Source of the DNA: Aquabacterium sp.
GTDB taxonomy: Bacteria; Pseudomonadota; Gammaproteobacteria; Burkholderiales; Burkholderiaceae_C
NCBI GenBank assembly: GCA_017989885.1
Contig: JAGNPA010000055.1
Coordinates: forward strand, 1 to 8,789
Direction: 5' to 3'
Length of the DNA stretch: 8,789 nt
The translations under genes and the position numbers were made by a program. The notes below the pieces were generated by a model. It made no database searches, had not been told where the DNA came from, and worked only from the letters and a program-made list of their open reading frames with translations. This document shows positions 1 through 6,960 of this stretch, piece after piece. Each line of letters opens with the position of its first letter. Position 1 is the stretch's first letter.

Positions 1-809
1 GGCGGCTCTTCCTTGTAAGAGTCGATGACCACGGTGGAGGTATACGGCAGCTCGTCACCGGTCAGGCGGAACAGCTTTTCGCGGATCATCTCGCTGACCA
101 TGAAGCGGTCGGTGCGGTCGGTGAGGGCCTCTGCGTCGTACCACCAGCCCTGCTCGGGCAGGTAGCGGCGTACCACATCGGCCAGGCGCTTGGCGTCTTC
201 GTCCTTGGTGGCCGTGAGCGGGATGAACTCGGCAAACGGATGGTGCCCCTGCATGGTCTGCAGCCAGGGGAACAGGTCCTCGCGGCGGTTCACCATGTCC
301 AGCTTGTTGGCCACGAGGATGACCGGTTTGTCCTTGGGCAGCATCGCCAGCACCTGGGCATCGTCCGGGCCATAGCGGCCGGCTTCGACCAAGAACAGCA
401 CCACGTCCACGTCTGACAAGGTGGCCTGAACCGTCTTGTTCAGGTTGCGGTTGAGCGCCGCCGTGCCGCGCACCGTGTGGCGGGTCTGAAAGCCGGGCGT
501 GTCGACGAACACGAACTGCGTGTCACCGTCGGAGCGGATGCCGGTGATGCGATGGCGCGTGGTCTGAGCCTTGCGCGAGGTGATGGACACCTTCTGGCCC
601 ACCAGGGCATTGAGCAGGGTGGACTTGCCCACATTGGGCCGCCCGACGATGGCAATCAGCCCGCAGCGCTGCGTCTCGCCAGCAGCGGCTTGCGCGGCAT
701 CGCCACCCTTGCGCGCCATGCTCAAGGTGGACAGCATGGCATCCAGCGACGGATTGAGCTCATCGGTGGCGGCAGGGGCCGACGTGGGTGCAGCGGGTTT
801 CTTGGACAT
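1..809 (-). CDS. era: GTPase Era, 30S ribosome assembly (3' end outside window)
   Basis: Era is a Ras-like GTPase with a C-terminal KH domain that binds 16S rRNA near its 3' end during 30S maturation. Visible in order: G1 GRPNVGKST (residues 56-64), the G2 region TTRHRITGI (83-91), G3 DTPGF (103-107), G4 NKLD (168-171), and the start of the KH domain ([11 protein letters not shown]) just before the window edge. About 269 residues are present; the rest of the KH domain is missing only because the window ends. The ATG at 809 follows rnc by 28 bases. It has only a weak purine stretch (GAGAG) about 12 bases upstream, so the start is not certain. About 47 residues precede the conserved RCGLIAIVG, more than in short Era proteins, and internal ATGs at residues 25 and 31 are alternatives. 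The G5 loop reads TATK instead of the usual SAK type. Likely cotranscribed with rnc. Confidence 0.96.
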   Translation of the reverse strand, partial: MSKKPAAPTSAPAATDELNPSLDAMLSTLSMARKGGDAAQAAAGETQRCGLIAIVGRPNVGKSTLLNALVGQKVSITSRKAQTTRHRITGIRSDGDTQFVFVDTPGFQTRHTVRGTAALNRNLNKTVQATLSDVDVVLFLVEAGRYGPDDAQVLAMLPKDKPVILVANKLDMVNRREDLFPWLQTMQGHHPFAEFIPLTATKDEDAKRLADVVRRYLPEQGWWYDAEALTDRTDRFMVSEMIREKLFRLTGDELPYTSTVVIDSYKEEP

Positions 810-837
810 GGGGCGTGACAACTCTCGGAAATAGGGC

Positions 838-1602
838 TCAGCCCACTTGGGGCTTGCGGGATTTTTTGACCACCACCGTCGGGGTCGGCTTGCCCTTGGG
901 CAAGGATTTGGCTGGCAGGGACTGCAGATGCGCCATCATCAACTCGGCGGCCGCTTGCTCGGCGGTGCGGCGCGAGAGACCCTCGGCGTGCATGCTCAAA
1001 GACAGCTCGGGCAGGTCACAGGCCACCACAAAGGTCTGCTCATGCGCCTTGCCGCGCGTGGCCTCGATGCGGTAGGTGGGCACCGACATCTTGCGCGCCT
1101 GCAGCCATTCCTGCAAGCCGGTCTTGGCATCCTTGCGCCAGACCTCCATGGTGGAGTCGGCCACCAGCGGCTCGAACAAGCGCAGCACCAGGTCGCGTGC
1201 GGCATCAAAGCCAGCGTCCAGGTAAACCGCGCCAATGATGGCTTCCAGGGCATCGGCCAGGATCGACGCACGCTGCGCGCCGCCGCCCTTGGCCTCGCCC
1301 TCGCTCAGGCGCATGACCTCGGGCAGGCCCAGTTGCAGCGCCAACTGGTGCAGGGTGTCCTGGCGAACCAGGTGGGCGCGAACACGGGTCAGGTCGCCCT
1401 CGTCGCTGCGGTCAAAGCGGCGGTACAACAGCGCCGACACGCCCAGGCTCAGCACCGCATCCCCCAGGAACTCCAGGCGCTCGTAGTGGTCGGCCCCGAA
1501 GCTCTTGTGCGTGACCGCACGGGAAAGCAGGCCCGCATCGGCAAACACATGCCCCAGGCGTTGCTGCAAAGCCTGCAAGGCAGGCGACAAGAGTCGAGAC
1601 AT
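838..1602 (-). CDS. rnc: Ribonuclease III
   Basis: Double-strand-specific endoribonuclease that processes the rRNA precursor and structured mRNAs. The 254-residue protein has the family signature [11 protein letters not shown] at 41-51. The metal-binding acidic residues are E41, E44 and D48, with D117 and E120 in [14 protein letters not shown], equivalent to E. coli E38, E41, D45, D114 and E117. A dsRNA-binding domain runs from about 158 to 228 (KTGLQEWLQ to EQAAAELM), followed by a basic proline/lysine tail of about 26 residues. The ATG at 1602 gives the usual N-terminus. An in-frame TTG at 1632 would add ten residues (WPRFLFWSD) without a Shine-Dalgarno. The chosen ATG also lacks a clear one. 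A 99-base hairpin-rich leader separates it from the DUF4845 gene. Many bacterial rnc genes autoregulate by cleaving a leader hairpin, so this leader may do the same (inference). Confidence 0.97.
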   Translation of the reverse strand: MSRLLSPALQALQQRLGHVFADAGLLSRAVTHKSFGADHYERLEFLGDAVLSLGVSALLYRRFDRSDEGDLTRVRAHLVRQDTLHQLALQLGLPEVMRLSEGEAKGGGAQRASILADALEAIIGAVYLDAGFDAARDLVLRLFEPLVADSTMEVWRKDAKTGLQEWLQARKMSVPTYRIEATRGKAHEQTFVVACDLPELSLSMHAEGLSRRTAEQAAAELMMAHLQSLPAKSLPKGKPTPTVVVKKSRKPQVG

Positions 1603-1701
1603 GTCAGACCAGAAAAGAAAACGCGGCCACAAGGCCCAAAAGCAAATCGGGCCTGATGATCAGGCCCGCAAACCAGTGTCAGCTGAGTGCTGAAGGGAGG
1701 C
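1603..1701 (-). promoter_or_regulatory. rnc leader with alternative hairpins
   Basis: On the minus strand four G/C-rich segments lie between the DUF4845 stop and the rnc start: segment 1 (1668-1660), segment 2 (1656-1648), segment 3 (1637-1632) and segment 4 (1628-1625). Segments 1 and 2 form a perfect 9-bp stem, CGGGCCTGA against TCAGGCCCG, with a 3-base loop. Part of segment 2 (AGGCCC) can instead pair with segment 3 (GGGCCT) over 6 bp. Part of segment 3 (GGCC) can pair with segment 4 (GGCC), a 4-bp stem followed three bases later by TTTTCTTTT. The pairings are read directly. Use as a processing site, attenuator or weak terminator is inference. Confidence 0.45.
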
Positions 1702-2073
1702 TCAACGCGTGGAGCGGCCTTCAAACTTGATCAGCAGGTACACCGGCTCGAACAGGGGGATTTCCTTGTCGTACGCAAAGCTGATGACCACCCGGTCGTC
1801 TTCCTTGGTCACTTCCAGATCTTTGGAGGTGATGGACGTGACACCGTACTCGACCGAGGCCGCGCGCTCAAACGCCGAACGGATTTCAGGCACGGTGGTG
1901 CCACCCGAGTCGGCGATCTTGTTGACCATGGTGAGGATGGTGCGGTACTCGGTCACGGCCGGAAACACCTTCATCGCCACCAGCGCCACCGACGACAGCA
2001 ACACCGCCCAAAAGAGCAGCCCGATCAGCGTGACACCCGACTGACGACGAGCAGAAGTGGAAGTACGAAACAT
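1702..2073 (-). CDS. DUF4845 family small membrane protein
   Basis: A 123-residue protein of unknown function, recognised by its place between lepB and rnc (the same place as PA0769 in Pseudomonas aeruginosa) and by its layout. It has a short basic N-terminus (ARRQ), one hydrophobic segment (about 14-34), then a soluble, probably periplasmic domain of about 85 residues. The start of the hydrophobic segment, SGVTLIGLL, resembles the class III signal of type IV prepilins, but the glutamate at +5 is glycine here (G18). The ATG at 2073 is chosen because GAGAGG lies nine bases upstream. The ATG at 2082 (three residues longer) would begin directly at that Shine-Dalgarno. It follows the lepB stop by 24 bases, so it is almost certainly cotranscribed. 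Its link to LepB or RNase III function is unknown. Confidence 0.85.
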   Translation of the reverse strand: MFRTSTSARRQSGVTLIGLLFWAVLLSSVALVAMKVFPAVTEYRTILTMVNKIADSGGTTVPEIRSAFERAASVEYGVTSITSKDLEVTKEDDRVVISFAYDKEIPLFEPVYLLIKFEGRSTR

Positions 2074-2097
2074 GACGGTCATCCTCTCAATCTTGAA

Positions 2098-3069
2098 TCA
2101 ATGAAAAAAGCCGATGCGCTTGATATCGCCGAAATTCATCCAGATCACAAAGGCCTTGCCCACGATGTATTCATCGGGCACAAAACCCCAGAAGCGTGAA
2201 TCCTGAGAATTGTCGCGGTTGTCACCCATCATGAAATAGTGACCGGCCGGCACCTTGCACACCACACCTTCACCACTGTATCGGCAGTTTTCCTTGAAAG
2301 GATAATCTTCGATGGCCTGGGGCGGTATAAAGGGTGGGCGGTCCTTGTCGACCAAAATGCGGTGCGGCTGACCATCAAGTTGCTCGGTGTACTGCAAGGC
2401 GTAGCGCAAGCTGTCCGGGTCGTAGAACTCGGGCAAGGGTGTTTGCACCACGGGCTTGCCGTTGACCGTGATCTGCTTGTTCAGGTAGGCCACCTCGTCT
2501 CCCGGCAGGGCCACCACGCGCTTGATGTAGTCCAGGCTGGGGTTGACCGGGTAGCGGAAAACGATCACGTCGCCCCGCTGCGGGTCGTTGTTGGCCACGA
2601 TCTTCTTGTTGATGACCGGCAGGCGCACGCCGTAGTGGTACTTGTTGACCAGAATGAGGTCGCCCACCATCAGCGTCGGGATCATCGAACCCGAGGGGAT
2701 CTTGAAAGGCTCGAACAGGAAAGAGCGCATCAGGAACACGGCGCAGATGACCGGGAAGAGACCGGCCGTCCAGTCCAGCCACCAGGGCTGCATCAGCAGG
2801 CGTTCACGCGCCACCGCCACATCACCATCGACCTGGGTGATGCCCTTGGCAGCCAGTTGCGCACGGCGCGCGTGATCCTGCTCCAGCAAGGCCGCTGCAG
2901 CCGCCTCGCGGGCCGGCTTGAATTTGTAGCGCTCGGCCAGCCAATACACCAGCGTGACCACCGTCATCAGGAACAACAACAACGAAAAGTTGCCTTGCCA
3001 CTGACCGGTATACCAGCCGCCCAGGTATGCGATCAACACCGCATACAACACACCCGTGATCAAACTCAT
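2098..3069 (-). CDS. lepB: Signal peptidase I
   Basis: Membrane-bound serine endopeptidase that removes signal peptides from exported preproteins at the periplasmic face. In 323 residues there are two N-terminal hydrophobic stretches (about 3-18 and 28-44), a charged loop, and a further hydrophobic stretch (about 102-119) leading into the catalytic region. The Ser/Lys dyad is S128 in PSGSMIPTL and K183 in YIKRVVALPGDE. The conserved box GDNRDNSQDSR begins at G282. C262 and C271 are placed like the periplasmic cysteine pair of E. coli LepB. The ATG at 3069 shares its A with the lepA stop codon (TGATG), which implies translational coupling; a TTG one codon earlier is less likely. The lepA-lepB pairing is conserved in beta- and gammaproteobacteria. 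Confidence 0.97.
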   Translation of the reverse strand: MSLITGVLYAVLIAYLGGWYTGQWQGNFSLLLFLMTVVTLVYWLAERYKFKPAREAAAAALLEQDHARRAQLAAKGITQVDGDVAVARERLLMQPWWLDWTAGLFPVICAVFLMRSFLFEPFKIPSGSMIPTLMVGDLILVNKYHYGVRLPVINKKIVANNDPQRGDVIVFRYPVNPSLDYIKRVVALPGDEVAYLNKQITVNGKPVVQTPLPEFYDPDSLRYALQYTEQLDGQPHRILVDKDRPPFIPPQAIEDYPFKENCRYSGEGVVCKVPAGHYFMMGDNRDNSQDSRFWGFVPDEYIVGKAFVIWMNFGDIKRIGFFH

Positions 3070-4877
3070 CAATCGTCCACTTGCAAAATGGCCAGGAAAG
3101 CTTCTTGCGGCACCTCGACGGAGCCGATTTGCTTCATGCGTTTCTTGCCGGCCTTTTGTTTTTCGAGCAACTTGCGCTTACGGCTCACATCGCCGCCATA
3201 GCATTTTGCCAGCACGTTCTTGCGCAGGGCCTTGATGTTCTCCCGCGCAATGATGTTGCCGCCAATGGCCGCCTGAATCGCCACGTCGTACATCTGACGC
3301 GGGATCTGCTCGCGCATCTTGGCCGCCACCGCCCGCCCCCGGTACTGAGACTGGGCCCGGTGCACGATGATGGACAAGGCATCGACGCGATCGCCGTTGA
3401 TCAGCAGGTCCACCTTGACCACGTCGGCCGCACGGTACTCCTTGAACTCATAGTCCATCGAAGCATAGCCGCGCGAGACCGACTTGAGCTTGTCAAAGAA
3501 GTCCAGCACGATTTCGGCCAGCGGCATTTCGTAGGTCAGCATGACCTGGCGGCCGTGGTACGCCATGTTCAACTGCACGCCGCGCTTGAGGTTGGCCAGC
3601 GTCATGACCGGACCGACATAGTCTTGCGGCATGAACAGGTGCACCGTGACGATGGGCTCGCGGATCTCCTTGATGCGGGCCACTTCGGGCATCTTCGAGG
3701 GGTTGTCCACCGTGACGATTTCGCCGTCGTTCATCTCGACTTCGTAGACCACGCTGGGGGCGGTGGTGACCAGATCCTGGTCGAACTCACGCTCCAGGCG
3801 CTCCTGCACGATTTCCATGTGCAACAAGCCCAGGAAGCCGCAGCGGAAGCCAAAGCCCAGTGCCTGCGAGACTTCCGGCTCGTAGCGCAGCGAGCTGTCG
3901 TTGAGCTTGAGCTTTTCCAGTGCATCGCGCAGCTGGTCGTACTCGCTCGACTCGCTGGGGTACAGGCCCGCGAACACCTGAGGCTGGATTTCCTTGAAGC
4001 CCGGCAAGGCTTCGCTGGCTGGCCCTTCGTTGTTGGGCAGCTTCTTGTCGATGGTGATGGTGTCGCCCACCTTGGCAGCGGCCAGCTCCTTGATCCCGCA
4101 GATCACGAAGCCCACTTCGCCCGCCTTCAGTGCCGGACGATCGGTCGCCTTGGGGCTGAACACGCCGAGGTGATCGGCGGGATACACCGAGTTGGTCGCC
4201 ATCAGGCGGATGCGCTCACCCTTCTTCAACTGACCGTCCACCACACGCACCAGCATGACCACGCCCACGTAGTTGTCGAACCACGCGTCGATGATCATGG
4301 CGCGCAAGGGGCCATCGGGGTTGCCCTTGGGAGCCGGCATGCGGGCCACCACAGCCTCGAGGATGTCGTCCACGCCCATGCCGGTCTTGGCCGAACAGGG
4401 AATGGCGTCGGTGGCGTCGATGCCGATGACGTCTTCGATCTCTGCCTTGGCCCCATCCGGGTTGGCCTGCGGCAGGTCCATCTTGTTGAGCACGGGCACC
4501 ACTTCCACGCCCAGGTCGAGCGCGGTGTAGCAGTTGGCCACGGTCTGGGCCTCGACGCCCTGGCTGGCGTCGACCACCAGCAGCGCGCCTTCGCACGCCG
4601 ACAGCGAGCGGCTGACTTCGTAGGAGAAGTCAACGTGACCCGGGGTGTCAATCAGGTTGAGGTTGTAGACCTGGCCGTCACGGGCCTTGTAGGACAGCGA
4701 CGCTGTCTGGGCCTTGATGGTGATGCCGCGCTCTTTCTCGATGTCCATCGAGTCGAGCACCTGCGCTTCCATCTCACGGTCACTCAAGCCGCCGCAGCGT
4801 TGAATGATGCGATCGGCCAGGGTGGATTTCCCATGGTCGATGTGCGCAATGATCGAGAAATTACGGATGTGATTCAT
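3069..4877 (-). CDS. lepA: Elongation factor 4 (LepA), ribosome-dependent GTPase
   Basis: Translational GTPase associated with ribosome back-translocation and 30S biogenesis, often membrane-associated. The 602 residues match the family's usual length. The G domain shows AHIDHGKST (11-19), KERGITIKA (48-56), DTPGHVDF (77-84), NKMD (131-134) and SAK (162-164). EF-G-like domains follow, then the LepA-specific C-terminal domain (…[20 protein letters not shown]…KRKLLEKQK). The N-terminus [19 protein letters not shown] is typical, so the ATG at 4877 is firm. A further in-frame ATG at 4967 would add an unconserved 30-residue segment. The ATG is preceded directly by eight Ts and has no Shine-Dalgarno. 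It appears to depend on the small upstream frame ending at 4874. It overlaps lepB by one base. Confidence 0.98.
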   Translation of the reverse strand: MNHIRNFSIIAHIDHGKSTLADRIIQRCGGLSDREMEAQVLDSMDIEKERGITIKAQTASLSYKARDGQVYNLNLIDTPGHVDFSYEVSRSLSACEGALLVVDASQGVEAQTVANCYTALDLGVEVVPVLNKMDLPQANPDGAKAEIEDVIGIDATDAIPCSAKTGMGVDDILEAVVARMPAPKGNPDGPLRAMIIDAWFDNYVGVVMLVRVVDGQLKKGERIRLMATNSVYPADHLGVFSPKATDRPALKAGEVGFVICGIKELAAAKVGDTITIDKKLPNNEGPASEALPGFKEIQPQVFAGLYPSESSEYDQLRDALEKLKLNDSSLRYEPEVSQALGFGFRCGFLGLLHMEIVQERLEREFDQDLVTTAPSVVYEVEMNDGEIVTVDNPSKMPEVARIKEIREPIVTVHLFMPQDYVGPVMTLANLKRGVQLNMAYHGRQVMLTYEMPLAEIVLDFFDKLKSVSRGYASMDYEFKEYRAADVVKVDLLINGDRVDALSIIVHRAQSQYRGRAVAAKMREQIPRQMYDVAIQAAIGGNIIARENIKALRKNVLAKCYGGDVSRKRKLLEKQKAGKKRMKQIGSVEVPQEAFLAILQVDD

Positions 4878-4900
4878 AAAAAAAAGGCACGTGCAAACAT
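4874..4900 (-). CDS. Putative 8-codon leader peptide coupled to lepA
   Basis: ATG at 4900 opens a short frame encoding MFARAFFL, ending in TGA at 4876-4874. That stop overlaps the lepA start as ATGA. GGAAGG lies eight bases upstream (4914-4909), a fair Shine-Dalgarno, whereas lepA has none. The frame runs through the 3' arm and T-tract of the hairpin at 4884-4912, and its Shine-Dalgarno lies partly in the 5' arm. A ribosome translating it would open the hairpin and end exactly at the lepA start, which fits coupled initiation and relief of termination. The overlaps are seen; the function is inferred. The frame stays open further upstream (to an ATG at 5146), so the exact start of this peptide is not proven. 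Confidence 0.4.
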   Translation of the reverse strand: MFARAFFL

Positions 4901-4912
4901 GCGACGCGCCTT
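4878..4912 (-). terminator. Terminator-like hairpin abutting the lepA start
   Basis: On the minus strand AAGGCGCGT pairs with ACGTGCCTT over nine pairs (one G-U). A GCA/TGC extension lies inside after a single bulged C, with the 4-base loop TGTT. Eight consecutive Ts follow (4885-4878), the first two also serving in the stem, and the lepA ATG comes next. This is the form of a strong intrinsic terminator. As transcription of lepA must pass it, it is either the end of readthrough from upstream or a conditional attenuator in the lepA leader. Confidence 0.6.
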
Positions 4913-4949
4913 CCAACAAAAACGTATGGCAACTGCTTGTTGGGCCTTC

Positions 4950-4959
4950 ATTGTAGCGA
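4950..4959 (-). promoter_or_regulatory. Possible lepA promoter -10 element (TACAAT)
   Basis: The minus strand reads TCGCTACAAT, whose TACAAT (4955-4950) is a good sigma-70 -10 match and a common form in Burkholderiales. Transcription would start about 65 bases before lepA and include the small leader frame and the hairpin. No convincing -35 hexamer is seen 16-18 bases upstream, so this is weak. Confidence 0.3.
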
Positions 4960-5033
4960 ATGCCCATCTCGAGAAAGCCGCGTCACAGCCCCCGACAAGG
5001 TCGTTGCGGACCCCCTGCCTCGACAATTCACAA

Positions 5034-5059
5034 CTTATCAACAAGCCATTGTGGACAAG
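5034..5059. promoter_or_regulatory. Pair of DnaA-box-like sites in inverted orientation
   Basis: CTTATCAACAA (5034-5044) and TTGTGGACAAG (5049-5059) form an imperfect dyad, matching at 9 of 11 positions, separated by GCCA. The nonamers TTATCAACA and, on the minus strand, TTGTCCACA each differ from the DnaA consensus TTATCCACA at one position. A third site, TTATCAACA, lies at 5140-5148. Binding by DnaA is not shown. Confidence 0.3.
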
Positions 5060-5106
5060 ATGCCGCCGTGAGGGCTGCAGTCTGAAGGGGGTGCGCCAGA
5101 GCCGCG

Positions 5107-5116
5107 ATTGTAGCGA
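5107..5116 (-). promoter_or_regulatory. Second copy of the TACAAT-containing 10-mer
   Basis: The minus strand reads TCGCTACAAT, identical to the 10-mer nearer lepA. It could be an upstream lepA promoter -10. The -35 position is G-rich (GCGGGG) and does not match. Confidence 0.22.
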
Positions 5117-5139
5117 CAAACCGCCCTCCCCCCGCCGAG

Positions 5140-5148
5140 TTATCAACA
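5140..5148 (+). promoter_or_regulatory. DnaA-box-like nonamer TTATCAACA
   Basis: Exact second copy of the nonamer found at 5035-5043, one base off TTATCCACA. It could be a weak DnaA site or chance. No AT-rich unwinding region or replication gene is nearby, so it does not indicate an origin. Confidence 0.25.
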
Positions 5149-5210
5149 GCGAACACCGACCGATTCACGCCTCGTCTGCGCCCCGCACCTTCAGGGCCGC
5201 CAAATGACAA

Positions 5211-5244
5211 GACCCTGAGCCGTGCAGGGGCACCACCCAGGGTC
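5211..5244 (-). terminator. Likely terminator after mucD
   Basis: Starting 34 bases after the mucD stop, minus-strand arms GACCCTG (5244-5238) and CAGGGTC (5217-5211) form a 7-bp stem. It encloses a 4x4 internal loop and an inner GTGC/GCAC stem with a 4-base loop. The run after the stem is TTGTCATTT, only moderately T-rich, so termination may be partial. Confidence 0.45.
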
Positions 5245-5278
5245 AAAGCTGACATTTGCCAGCAGGCGAAAAGTCAGG

Positions 5279-6826
5279 TCATGGGGCAGGACGGATGACC
5301 ACGTACTGCGCCCATTCGCCGCGGCGAACCAGCACGCTGACCGGGCGGGCCTTGTCGACCTTGGCCAAGGTGGCCTCGAACTGCTTCACATCGGCCACCT
5401 GCACATTGGCCACCGACAAGATCACGTCGCCTGGACGCAATCCAGCGCGCGCTGCCGGGCCTTGCACCTTCTCCACCAGCACGCCACCGCTCTGGCGCAG
5501 CTCACGCTTCTGGGCGGCGTTCAGGTCCACCAGGCTCAGGCCCAGGGCATTGGCAGCCAGCTTGGCGGGCGCCGATTTTGCAGCGGTCGAGGTGGGCGCA
5601 TCCAGCTCGGCCACGGTCACCTTGAGGTCCTTGTAGGCACCACGGCGGAAGACCTTCAGGGCGGATGTGGTCCCTGGCTTGGTGGCCGCCACCAGACGCG
5701 GCAGATCGGCCACGTTCTCGATGGTGGTGCCATTGAACTGCGTGATGATGTCGCCGGCCTCCAGGCCTGCCTTGTCGGCAGGCGTGCCCGGCTCCACGCC
5801 TTGCACCAGCGCGCCCATGGCCTTGCCCAGGCCGATGGACTCGGCCACTTCCTTGGTCACCGGCGCAATCGACACGCCGATGCGGCCGCGTGTGACCTTG
5901 CCGCTGGTCCGCAGTTGATCGGCCACCTTCATGGCGTCGTCAATGGGAATGGACAGGGAAATGCCCATGAAGCCACCGGAGCGGCTCAGAATCTGGGAGT
6001 TGATGCCCACCACCTCGCCGCGCATGTTGATCAGCGGGCCGCCCGAGTTGCCGGGGTTGACGGCCACATCGGTCTGGATGAAACGGATCTCCTCGCCCGT
6101 GTCACGCGCCTTGGCGCTCACGATGCCGGCCGTGACGGTGTTCTCCAGCCCGAAGGGCGTGCCAATGGCCATCACCCACTCGCCCACCTTCAGGCGGTTG
6201 ACGTCGCCCACGCGCACCGGCGCTGGCAGCTTGCTGGCCTCGATCTTGAGGACGGCCACATCCGTGCGCTTGTCGGTGCCCACCACCTTGGCCTTGAACT
6301 CGCGCTTGTCGGTCAGGTTGACGTACACCTCGTCCGCACCTTCGACCACGTGGGCGTTGGTCAGCACATAGCCATCCTGGCTCACGATGAAACCCGAGCC
6401 CAGCCCACGGGGGCGCTCTTCGCCTTGGCCGCCTGGCCCCTGGCGCGGTGTGCTGCGACGCTGATCCGGCTCGGGCAAGGGGGTGCCGAAGAAACGACGG
6501 AAGAATTCGCGCATCTGCGCTTCCGCCTCATCGGTCTCGCCCGCCTCATCGCCGCCCACGCGCTGCGTGGTGCGGATGCTGACCACCGCCGGCCCGACTT
6601 TCTCGACCAATTGGGTGAAATCAGGCAGACCGGTGACCAGCACAGGGGGCGCGTTTGCTGGCGCGGGGGCGGGGGCCAAGGCGGCGGCAGGTTGCTGCGC
6701 CTGAGAAGCATGCGGAAACAGGCTCGAACTCAAAACCAGCCCCACCGCCGACACGACGGCCCCGACGACGAGCGTGCGGCGCACCACCGATGACGTGGAA
6801 GAGGCAGACTGTTGAGAAACCGACAT
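5279..6826 (-). CDS. mucD: Periplasmic serine endoprotease, DegP/MucD family
   Basis: Trypsin-like HtrA-family protease that degrades misfolded periplasmic proteins and lowers envelope-stress signalling. The 515-residue protein has an N-terminal signal peptide (RR at 16-17, hydrophobic core 18-37, likely cleavage after ASQA at 40-43) and an Ala/Pro-rich linker. The protease domain carries the triad H159 (TNAHVV), D189 (KRTDVAVLK) and S261 (NPGNSGGPL). Two PDZ domains follow (about 308-400 and 420-505). An Arg/Pro/Gly-rich loop at 119-140 lies before the catalytic core. The ATG at 6826 is chosen because AGGTGA sits about seven bases upstream; the TTG at 6832 would directly abut that motif. The name mucD follows the gene order; degP or degQ are equally used. 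A spacer with hairpins and a candidate sigma-E promoter precedes it. Confidence 0.95.
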   Translation of the reverse strand: MSVSQQSASSTSSVVRRTLVVGAVVSAVGLVLSSSLFPHASQAQQPAAALAPAPAPANAPPVLVTGLPDFTQLVEKVGPAVVSIRTTQRVGGDEAGETDEAEAQMREFFRRFFGTPLPEPDQRRSTPRQGPGGQGEERPRGLGSGFIVSQDGYVLTNAHVVEGADEVYVNLTDKREFKAKVVGTDKRTDVAVLKIEASKLPAPVRVGDVNRLKVGEWVMAIGTPFGLENTVTAGIVSAKARDTGEEIRFIQTDVAVNPGNSGGPLINMRGEVVGINSQILSRSGGFMGISLSIPIDDAMKVADQLRTSGKVTRGRIGVSIAPVTKEVAESIGLGKAMGALVQGVEPGTPADKAGLEAGDIITQFNGTTIENVADLPRLVAATKPGTTSALKVFRRGAYKDLKVTVAELDAPTSTAAKSAPAKLAANALGLSLVDLNAAQKRELRQSGGVLVEKVQGPAARAGLRPGDVILSVANVQVADVKQFEATLAKVDKARPVSVLVRRGEWAQYVVIRPAP

Positions 6827-6864
6827 GGGCAATCACCTCATTGAATCGAGAAAACACAAACGAC

Positions 6865-6907
6865 AAAAACCGGAACTGTCTGGATCCTTATCGGACCCCA
6901 ACAGTTC
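6865..6907 (-). terminator. Dyad overlapping the mucD promoter region, terminator-like
   Basis: GAACTGT (6907-6901, minus) pairs with ACAGTTC (6879-6873). Inside lie a 2x2 internal loop and a 6-bp stem, GGGTCC against GGATCC with one mismatch, closed by a 5-base loop. On the minus strand CGG and then TTTTT (6869-6865) follow, so it could end rseA transcription weakly. It also covers both elements of the candidate mucD promoter and might instead serve as an operator. Confidence 0.4.
6879..6907 (-). promoter_or_regulatory. Candidate sigma-E promoter for mucD
   Basis: The minus strand shows GAACTG (6907-6902), 17 bases, then TCCAGA (6884-6879). This resembles the sigma-E/AlgU pattern GAACTT-N16/17-TCTGA: five of six bases match at -35 and the match at -10 is weaker. 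Transcription would start around 6872, giving a leader of about 46 bases to the mucD ATG. It fits control of mucD by the rpoE product encoded upstream. Confidence 0.4.
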
Positions 6908-6933
6908 ACGGGAACATGGTCAATGAATGTAAA

Positions 6934-6960
6934 GCCAGGCTGTGCGGTTGACAGCCTGGC
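6934..6960 (-). terminator. Hairpin directly after rseA
   Basis: A perfect 10-bp stem, GCCAGGCTGT against ACAGCCTGGC, with a 7-base loop, starts 12 bases after the rseA stop. On the minus strand it is followed by TTTACATT, a short T-rich stretch. The position and stem strength fit an intrinsic or partial terminator, or an mRNA-stabilising hairpin that lowers downstream expression. Confidence 0.6.

Larger units (their letters stand above)
4913..5210. other. Non-coding stretch between mucD and lepA
   Basis: About 300 bases with no convincing gene. Open frames cross it on both strands, but none shows family resemblance or the third-position G/C bias of the neighbours. It holds the presumed lepA promoter region, two copies of ATTGTAGCGA on the plus strand (4950-4959 and 5107-5116) and three DnaA-box-like nonamers (5035-5043, 5050-5058, 5140-5148). 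It is less G/C-rich around 5020-5060 than its surroundings. Confidence 0.6.

Noticed and set aside
4874..5146. 90-codon minus-strand frame ending at the lepA start
   Set aside because: The full-length frame lacks conserved features and coding-like third positions. Only its last eight codons, with a local Shine-Dalgarno and the ATGA overlap, are worth keeping as a leader-peptide candidate.
5034..5148. Replication origin
   Set aside because: Only three imperfect DnaA-like sites, no AT-rich unwinding region, and no dnaA, dnaN, parAB or rpmH nearby. The surrounding genes are a conserved chromosomal locus away from the usual origin.
3081..5207. 708-codon open frame on the plus strand opposite lepA
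   Set aside because: It is antisense to the well-conserved lepA. Its His/Val/Gln-rich composition is what reverse-complement reading of a GC-rich gene gives, and there is no family resemblance.
5222..6793. 523-codon open frame on the plus strand opposite mucD
   Set aside because: Antisense shadow of the protease gene, with repetitive His/Gly/Ala composition, no recognisable domain and no Shine-Dalgarno support.
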